Source: JBBQCW01 sp038319025
GTDB lineage: Bacteria; Actinomycetota; Thermoleophilia; Solirubrobacterales; Solirubrobacteraceae
Assembly: GCA_038319025.1 (NCBI GenBank)
Contig: JBBQCW010000026.1
Coordinates: forward strand, 1-25,822
DNA: 25,822 bases
Direction: 5' to 3'
Translations under genes and position numbers: made by a program
Notes under the pieces: generated by a model
Databases searched by the model: none
Told to the model about the DNA's origin: nothing
The model's input: the letters and a program-made list of their open reading frames with translations, nothing else
Shown: positions 21,423-25,822 of the stretch, piece after piece
Layout: every line of letters begins with the position of its first letter
Numbering within the stretch: position 1 is the first letter of the stretch

Positions 21423-21650
21423 TCAGCGCCGCTCAGCGGCGATCAGCTCGGATGCGGGTGTCGTGACCGGCTCGGTCGGACGCCTAAGCGTGCGCGTCGC
21501 TTCCGCCCAGTCGGCCATGCTCGGCCTCCCGGCAACCACCTCCAACTCCTGCAGAACGTACTCCGACAGGGAACGACCGTCGAGCGCCGCCCGGGCCTTC
21601 AGCCGACGGTGCAAATCCTCCGGTACATGTCGAACCTGGATGGTTTTCAT
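21423..21650 (-). CDS. Ribbon-helix-helix antitoxin (FitA/VapB-like)
   Basis: A 75-aa antitoxin. The N-terminal MKTIQVRHVPEDLHRRLKAR and ALDGRSLSEYVLQELEV form a ribbon-helix-helix DNA-binding unit of the FitA type (beta-strand TIQVRHV, then two helices). The C-terminal 30 residues (TRTLRRPTEPVTTPASELI) are flexible and should wrap around the toxin. ATG 21650 is supported by a good -10/-35 pair ending 6 bases before it, which implies a leaderless mRNA; a longer frame upstream has no promoter or ribosome site. The protein is expected to repress its own promoter through the TTGCATG-type inverted repeats overlapping it. Confidence 0.88.
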   Translation of the reverse strand: MKTIQVRHVPEDLHRRLKARAALDGRSLSEYVLQELEVVAGRPSMADWAEATRTLRRPTEPVTTPASELIAAERR

Positions 21651-21686
21651 GCAACGAGCATACTTGCATGTCAATTGCATGCAATT
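21648..21686 (-). promoter_or_regulatory. Promoter and operator of the vapB-like/PIN module
   Basis: On the minus strand TTGCAT (21684-21679) and TATGCT (21662-21657) are 16 bases apart, and the ATG follows 6 bases later. The perfect 14-bp palindrome AATTGCATGCAATT (21673-21686) covers the -35 box. Two further half sites, TTGCATG at 21664-21670 and CATGCAA at 21648-21654, form a second inverted repeat around the -10. This low-GC stretch is a strong candidate for autorepression by the antitoxin. Confidence 0.68.
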
Positions 21687-21722
21687 CGTCGGAAAGCGCG
21701 GCCCTCCCGCACGGATTCCATT

Positions 21723-21750
21723 TGTCGCACTCGTGCTACTGTCTGCGACA
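21723..21750 (+). promoter_or_regulatory. Operator and -10 box of the Phd-VapC module
   Basis: TGTCGCA (21723-21729) and TGCGACA (21744-21750) form a 7-bp inverted repeat around TACTGT (21737-21742), a -10 box 7 bases before the ATG at 21750. The transcript should be leaderless. No good -35 box is seen, so the antitoxin complex may compete directly with RNA polymerase here. Confidence 0.5.
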
Positions 21751-21995
21751 TGAATGTGATCTCGGTTCGTGACCTGCGCAACGACACCGGCGGTGTGCTG
21801 CGTCGCGTGGAGGCAGGCGAAACGCTGATCGTGCACAGCAACCGGCGTCCGGTCGCCCAGATCGTGCCGCTGTTGGAGCGACCTACGTGGATGCCCGCCG
21901 CACAGTTCTTCGGCCGTGTGCTGGCGCACCCGGCAGATCCTGGGCTGCGTGAGGATCTCGCCGAGCTACAACCGGACACGATCGAGGATCTGTGA
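21750..21995 (+). CDS. Phd/YefM-family antitoxin
   Basis: An 81-aa antitoxin. The N-terminal part MNVISVRDLRNDTGGVLRRV, followed by EAGETLIVHSNRRPVAQIVP, is the Phd/YefM fold, which dimerises and binds operator DNA. The C-terminal part (WMPAAQFFGRVLAHPADPGL and onward) is the toxin-neutralising tail. ATG 21750 is the first codon of the conserved block. The stop overlaps the toxin GTG by 4 bases (GTGA), so the pair is translationally coupled. It is the second, divergent module next to the FitA-type pair. Confidence 0.9.
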   Translation: MNVISVRDLRNDTGGVLRRVEAGETLIVHSNRRPVAQIVPLLERPTWMPAAQFFGRVLAHPADPGLREDLAELQPDTIEDL

Positions 21996-22384
21996 GCGAT
22001 CGGGCCGTGGCCGATACCTCGCTGTTCATCGCCCGCGAGACCGGCCGCCCACTCGATCCGCTGCCTGGGGAACGTGAGATAGCAGTGTCGATTGTGACCA
22101 TCGCCGAACTGGAGATGGGCGTTCTCGCCGCCGCCGAGCCGCGCGTTCGCGCCGCTCGCCTGCAGACGCTGCGCGACGCCGAGCAGCTGAGCGCGCTGCC
22201 TGTGGACCATGCCGTGGCCTCCGCGTTCGCCACGCTCGTCGTGGAAATGCGCGCCGCCGGTCGTGGCCGGCTTGGCGTTCAGGATGCGTGGATCGCCGCG
22301 ACGGCGATCGCGCACGACGCCGATCTGCTCACCCAGGACGCCGACTTTGAGGCGGTACCAGGCCTCCGTGTCGTTCGGCTGTAA
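21992..22384 (+). CDS. vapC: PIN-domain toxin VapC
   Basis: A 130-aa PIN-domain ribonuclease paired with the Phd-type antitoxin before it. The acidic site is complete: D8 in VADTSLFI, E39 in TIAELEMG, D98 in GVQDAWIAATA and D116 in LTQDADF. The second half (IAATAIAHDADLLTQDADF) is characteristic of VapC, including the residues after the catalytic Asp. It starts with GTG at 21992, overlapping the antitoxin stop. The gene converges on greA, with 76 bases between the two ends. It is clearly different from the other PIN toxin in the window (21,036-21,419), so the modules are not recent duplicates. Confidence 0.9.
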   Translation: MSDRAVADTSLFIARETGRPLDPLPGEREIAVSIVTIAELEMGVLAAAEPRVRAARLQTLRDAEQLSALPVDHAVASAFATLVVEMRAAGRGRLGVQDAWIAATAIAHDADLLTQDADFEAVPGLRVVRL

Positions 22385-22426
22385 GAACCGCCCAGCAGCC
22401 CCCGCTACATCCGCGATCCGGCCGGA

Positions 22427-22452
22427 CCGGGGCAAAGAACGAGAGGCCCCGG
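22427..22452. terminator. Possible two-way terminator hairpin between vapC and greA
   Basis: CCGGGGC (22427-22433) and GCCCCGG (22446-22452) form a 7-bp stem with a 12-nt loop between the two converging genes. A competing stem AGAGgCCC with GGGCTCT (22442-22462) overlaps it. No T run follows on either strand, so it is either a weak or a non-classical terminator. Confidence 0.4.
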
Positions 22453-22460
22453 AAAGGGCT

Positions 22461-22937
22461 CTACCCCACCGACACGACCTTCATCTTCCGCTTGCCCTTG
22501 GGCGTATCGAACGACACCGTCTGCCCCGGCTTGGCTCCCATCAGCGCCCGCGCGATCGGAGACTCCGAAGACAGCCGGCCCTCGGGAACGTTCGCCTCAG
22601 TCGGGCCGACGAGCTTCCAGGTCTGTTCCTTCTCCGACTTCAGATCGAGGACCACGACCGTTGAGCCGAAGACGACCAGGCCAGCGGCCGCGGTGTCGAT
22701 CTCGACGACCTGGGCGCGACGCAGGCGCTCCTGCAGGCGCAAGATCTTGGTCTCCATGTGACCCTGATCCTCCTTGGCCATGTGGTACTCGGCGTTCTCC
22801 TTCAGATCGCCTTCCTCACGGGCGGCCAGGATCCGGGCAGACATCTCCCGGCGGCCGGCCGTCTCCAGTTCGTGCAGTTCGGCCTTGAGGTCTTCCAGAC
22901 CCTGGGCGCTGATCGCTTCAACGGAATCGTTCGGCAT
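22461..22937 (-). CDS. greA: Transcription elongation factor GreA
   Basis: A 158-aa transcript-cleavage factor that rescues backtracked RNA polymerase. The N-terminal coiled coil (about 10-78) carries the acidic tip EEGDLKENAEYH (residues 41-52) with D44 and E47, which reach into the polymerase channel. The C-terminal FKBP-like domain is complete, with FGSTVVVLD, SPIARALMGAKPGQTVSF and the end KGKRKMKVVSVG. The start is ATG at 22937; AGGGAA lies 6 bases before it, inside the end of fbiC, and its first base is the last base of the fbiC stop (TGATG). greA is therefore likely co-transcribed and coupled with fbiC. Confidence 0.95.
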   Translation of the reverse strand: MPNDSVEAISAQGLEDLKAELHELETAGRREMSARILAAREEGDLKENAEYHMAKEDQGHMETKILRLQERLRRAQVVEIDTAAAGLVVFGSTVVVLDLKSEKEQTWKLVGPTEANVPEGRLSSESPIARALMGAKPGQTVSFDTPKGKRKMKVVSVG

Positions 22938-25189
22938 CAGGTTCCCTCAGCGACAAGCGTGCGTGCGCCGGCCGTCTCGTGAGTCGGTAGCGGGTATGGG
23001 CGGCGGATGCCGTAAAGCGTGGTGCGCTCGGCGGCGGGGCGGCCGGCCGCGTGGGCGGCGCCGATCAGATCGTCCGGATCCAGGCGCACGCCGTGGTAGC
23101 TGCCGGCGAGCCGGCTGATGTTCTCCTCCATGAGGGTTCCTCCGAGGTCGTTGACCCCCCAGTCCAGGGCTTGGACGGCGGCATCGAGCCCCATCTTGAC
23201 CCAACTGGCCTGAAGGTTGCGGATCGACCGGCCAAGCGCAAGGCGGAAGACGGCCGTGTGTTTGAGGTTTTCCTCCCGGCTTATCTCCTCGATGCCGTGC
23301 GTACGGCCCAAAAGGGTGTGGAACGGGATGAACGACAGCGGGACGAACTCGGTGATGCCGCCGGTGCGCTCCTGAAGTTCGCGGATCACGCGCATGTGCT
23401 CGGCCAGTTCCCACGGTTCCTCGATGTGGCCGAACATCACCGTCGAGGTGGAGTGCAGACCGGCACGGTGGGAGGCCTCGATGATCTCCACCCAGCGGGC
23501 GACCGGCAGCTTGTTCGGGCTGATCCGCTCGCGCACGCCGTCGTGGAGCACCTCGGCGGCCGTGCCGGGCGTCGATCCCAGGCCGGCGTCGCGCAGCTGG
23601 GCGAACACCTCGTCGGGTGGCAGCCCGCTGATGTCGCACATGTGCGCGATCTCCATGGGGGAGTAGGCGTGCAGGTGTACGTCCGGGGCGGTCTCCTTGG
23701 CCAGGCGCAGCCAGGCGAGGTAATCATCCAGCTTCCAGTCCGGATGGATGCCGGACTGCATGCACAGTTCCGTGGCGCCGAAGGCGAGCGCGTCATGGAT
23801 GCGCTCGACGAACTCGCCGCGCTCCACGTCGTAGGCCTCGGGCGAGCGCTTGCCCTGCCCGAACCCACAGAAGGCGCAGCCGACGGTGCAGACGTTCGAC
23901 ATGTTGATGTTGCGGTTGACGACGAACGTCACGGTCTCCCCCGCCACGTCCGCGCGCAGTTCGTCGGCGGCGACGCGCATGTCCTCGATCGCCTCCGGCC
24001 GCGTCTCGGCGAACATCGCCGTCAGCTCGTCGGGGCTGAGCATGATGCCGTCGCGGCCGCGGGCGATCGCGCCGGCCACGAGATCACGGCGAATCGGTGA
24101 GGGCGGATCGGTCCGGCCGGAGCCGTGCCGCGGGATGAAGCTCCAGTAGGTCTGGCGAATCGTGTCCATCACACTCTGGTCGACCCACTCCGGGTCGATG
24201 TACTTCGAGTAGACGCACAGCCGCTCGGTCAGGGCGACGCCTTCGGTGGCGAGGCGCTTGCGCACCTGATGCGGTGACGGGAAGGGGTGTTCGGGCGAGA
24301 TGTGGTCGCCGTTGGCGCTCAGGCCTCCGAGGTCGGTCGCACCCGCGGCCACGAGCTCCGGCCACCAGTCCGCCAGATTGGGTGGGATCTGGATGCCCAC
24401 ATCGGGCATCAACCGCTTGACCTCGCCGATCAGGCGCTTCATGTCCTCGATAGTCACCTCGCAGGCCCACTCCGGCAGCGGCAGCTCAGGCTGGGAACCG
24501 ATTCCCGTACGCCAGTAGCGCGCGGCGGCTTCGTCGGCGATCTCGGCGGGCTCCTGACCGTAGTAGCGGTCGTGGGGGACGAAGTTCTGCAGGATGATCT
24601 CCTGAATGTGGCCGTGCTCGGCGTGCAGCGCAGCCAGCGCTTGCAGCGACTGCATTCGCTCAGCCTCGGTCTCGCCGATCCCAACCAGGATGCCGCTGGT
24701 GAACGGGATCTGAAGCTCGCCGGCGGCGCGAATGGTCTCCAGGCGCCGCGCCGGGTGCTTGGTCGGCGAGCCCGCATGCACCGTCTGCATCAACCGCTCG
24801 GAGCTCGACTCGAGCATCAGGCCCTGTGAGGCACTCACCTCCCGCAGCCGGGCGAGATCCTCACGCGAGAGCACGCCGAGGTTGGTGTGCGGCAGCAGGC
24901 CCCGCTCGAGCGCCCGCTCGCACACCCACACGACGTATGACGTGAAGTCCTCGTGGCCGTGGTCTGCAAGGCGTGCACGAACCTCCGGATTGACCTCCGG
25001 CCGCTCTCCCGTCAGCACGAGCAGCTCCTTGACCTGGCGCTTGGCGGCCCCGTCGAGGATCTCCAGCACCTCCTCGGGCGGATACAGATGGGCCTTGTGC
25101 GTGGCGAACGCGCAGTACTTGCAGTAGCACCGGCACGTCCGCGAAAGCGACAACGTCAGGTTCCGCGAGAAGGTGACCCGGCGACGCAT
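22937..25189 (-). CDS. fbiC: FO synthase FbiC (CofG-CofH fusion)
   Basis: A 750-aa protein with two radical-SAM enzymes in one chain, making the deazaflavin FO from tyrosine and the riboflavin precursor 5-amino-6-ribitylamino-uracil. The N-terminal CofG half (about 1-380) has the [4Fe-4S] motif C19-x3-C23-x2-C26 in TCRCYCKYCAFA. C21 is an additional cysteine inside it. The C-terminal CofH half (about 385-750) has C434-x3-C438-x2-C441 in CTVGCAFCGFGQGK. The order CofG-then-CofH and the length are those of actinobacterial FbiC; in archaea they are separate. Start ATG 25189. It runs into greA by a 1-base overlap. Together with cofD, cofC and cofE nearby this completes the known F420 core pathway in one window. 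Confidence 0.96.
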   Translation of the reverse strand: MRRRVTFSRNLTLSLSRTCRCYCKYCAFATHKAHLYPPEEVLEILDGAAKRQVKELLVLTGERPEVNPEVRARLADHGHEDFTSYVVWVCERALERGLLPHTNLGVLSREDLARLREVSASQGLMLESSSERLMQTVHAGSPTKHPARRLETIRAAGELQIPFTSGILVGIGETEAERMQSLQALAALHAEHGHIQEIILQNFVPHDRYYGQEPAEIADEAAARYWRTGIGSQPELPLPEWACEVTIEDMKRLIGEVKRLMPDVGIQIPPNLADWWPELVAAGATDLGGLSANGDHISPEHPFPSPHQVRKRLATEGVALTERLCVYSKYIDPEWVDQSVMDTIRQTYWSFIPRHGSGRTDPPSPIRRDLVAGAIARGRDGIMLSPDELTAMFAETRPEAIEDMRVAADELRADVAGETVTFVVNRNINMSNVCTVGCAFCGFGQGKRSPEAYDVERGEFVERIHDALAFGATELCMQSGIHPDWKLDDYLAWLRLAKETAPDVHLHAYSPMEIAHMCDISGLPPDEVFAQLRDAGLGSTPGTAAEVLHDGVRERISPNKLPVARWVEIIEASHRAGLHSTSTVMFGHIEEPWELAEHMRVIRELQERTGGITEFVPLSFIPFHTLLGRTHGIEEISREENLKHTAVFRLALGRSIRNLQASWVKMGLDAAVQALDWGVNDLGGTLMEENISRLAGSYHGVRLDPDDLIGAAHAAGRPAAERTTLYGIRRPYPLPTHETAGARTLVAEGT

Positions 25190-25521
25190 CAGCTGAGTCT
25201 ATGACGGTAGGGCCCCAACGCTCGCGGGCTCGCGCGGCTGCATCGCCGAGCGAGCGGCCGGTCTGGCCGGTGCGGCCGGTGCGTCGCCGGGGGCGCCAGT
25301 GCCGCGGGGGCGTCGCCGGTGCCGCGGGTGCGTGGCCGTCGGGTCTCCGGTGCAGCCCGACCCCGAATGTCCCATTGAAGCTCCGTATAACCATCGCGCA
25401 CACAAACGCAAAAGAACCTCACCCCGCCCGCCCCCGGCTCAATGCCCGCCGGGCCCGTTGGTGACGCAATGGGCGCTACCGTCGCATGGCGAAGCCGGCG
25501 AGAGCGACCCGAGGAGATCAC
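25190..25521. other. Intergenic region with imperfect GC-rich repeats
   Basis: No convincing gene in 332 bases between fbiC and the quinone reductase. From 25,256 to about 25,340 there are degenerate repeats of a GTGCCGCGGGxGCGTCGCCG-like unit (three to four imperfect copies). The region from 25,370 to 25,420 is lower in GC and holds possible divergent promoter elements. Confidence 0.5.
25384..25411 (-). promoter_or_regulatory. Possible fbiC promoter
   Basis: On the minus strand TTGCGT (25411-25406) and TATACG (25389-25384) are 16 bases apart, about 195 bases before the fbiC ATG. The match is moderate. If used, the leader RNA would contain the GC-rich repeat tract. Confidence 0.3.
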
Positions 25522-25822
25522 ATGCAGGCGGTCAGGTTCGACGAATACGGCGGCCCCGACGTGTTGAAGGTGCGCGAGGTCGAGGATCCGGTGGCGGGCG
25601 CCGGCGAGGTGCTCGTGCGGGTGCAGGCGGCCGGCATCAACCCCGGTGAGATCGCGATCCGCGAGGGCCATCTGCACGAACGCTCGCCGGCGGGCTTCCC
25701 GTCGGGTCAGGGCACCGACCTGGCGGGTGTGGTCGAGGCGCTCGGCGAGGGCGTGACGGCGTTCGCGGTTGGTGATGAGGTGCTTGGCTGGACCGAGAAG
25801 CGCGCGAGCCAGGCTGAGCTCG
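25522..25822 (+). CDS. Quinone oxidoreductase / zinc-type alcohol dehydrogenase-like protein, N-terminal part (cut by window edge)
   Basis: The first 100 codons of a medium-chain dehydrogenase/reductase. The product begins MQAVRFDEYGGPDVLKVREV and continues with EVLVRVQAAGINPGEIAIRE and GTDLAGVVEALGEGV, the conserved N-terminal GroES-like domain of NADPH:quinone reductases. There are no Cys or His at the catalytic-zinc positions (the usual GINPxD segment is present instead of a CxxH motif), which fits the zinc-free quinone-reductase branch. GAGGAG lies 6 bases before the ATG. The Rossmann domain lies outside the window. It is divergent from fbiC. Confidence 0.88.
   Translation, partial: MQAVRFDEYGGPDVLKVREVEDPVAGAGEVLVRVQAAGINPGEIAIREGHLHERSPAGFPSGQGTDLAGVVEALGEGVTAFAVGDEVLGWTEKRASQAEL

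Noticed and set aside
24861..25403. 180-codon minus-strand open frame upstream of and over the start of fbiC
   Set aside because: It is out of frame with fbiC, overlaps its conserved radical-SAM region and consists of low-complexity Arg/Ala/Pro sequence.
1..25822. CRISPR array, rRNA genes or insertion sequences
   Set aside because: I looked for evenly spaced repeats, rRNA-like sequence and transposase genes and saw none; the only mobile-element trace is the integrase border at the left end.

Overview
This is a high-GC, densely packed bacterial chromosome segment. GTG starts, frequent 4-base stop/start overlaps, an FbiC-type CofG-CofH fusion, a full set of coenzyme F420 genes and a LexA box of the CGAAC-N4-GTTCG type all point to the Actinomycetota. 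The mix of DUF4389, DUF202 and membrane M28-type genes makes me lean towards Thermoleophilia (Solirubrobacterales), but this is inference and not proven from the window.

Layout. At 1-612 is one end of an integrated element. The start of a tyrosine integrase and a coupled excisionase-like gene lie directly downstream of the 3' end of tRNA-Pro(GGG), with a tandem 12-bp repeat and a terminator between them. From 700 to 4,670 are an HNH-nuclease gene with an apparent SOS box, tRNA-Gly(UCC), a PECR-like SDR, a GNAT acetyltransferase, tRNA-Trp(CCA), a DUF202 membrane protein, an NAD(P)H:FMN reductase, tRNA-Leu(UAG), an unknown membrane protein and tRNA-Leu(CAA). From 4,616 to 6,565 is an OmpR-type two-component system. 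From 6,700 to 14,455 is a mixed metabolic region: an F420/flavin-binding PPOX-fold protein, an inositol-monophosphatase family enzyme coupled to an amidase, a membrane protein that looks like an M28 peptidase without its active site, a duplicated DUF4389 protein, an unknown multi-pass membrane protein, 3-hydroxybutyryl-CoA dehydrogenase, and a VOC-O-methyltransferase fusion.

From 14,452 to 17,430 three minus-strand genes overlap head to tail: a BKACE-family enzyme, a glycosyltransferase broken by an in-frame TGA and a one-base deletion, and a left-handed beta-helix acyltransferase. An intact membrane M28 peptidase follows.

From 18,640 to 25,189 is the F420 biosynthesis region. cofD-cofC-cofE form a tight plus-strand operon, possibly preceded by a 14-codon leader ORF. 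fbiC lies on the opposite strand and runs into greA with a one-base overlap. Two divergent toxin-antitoxin modules (FitA/VapB-VapC type and Phd-VapC type), both apparently leaderless, sit between them. The window ends in the start of a zinc-type quinone reductase gene.

The most interesting leads are the SOS-boxed HNH gene, the inactive M28 paralogue, the VOC-methyltransferase fusion, the BKACE-glycosyltransferase-acyltransferase unit, the leader ORF before cofD, the paired hairpins at 12,318-12,369 and the back-to-back leaderless toxin-antitoxin pair.
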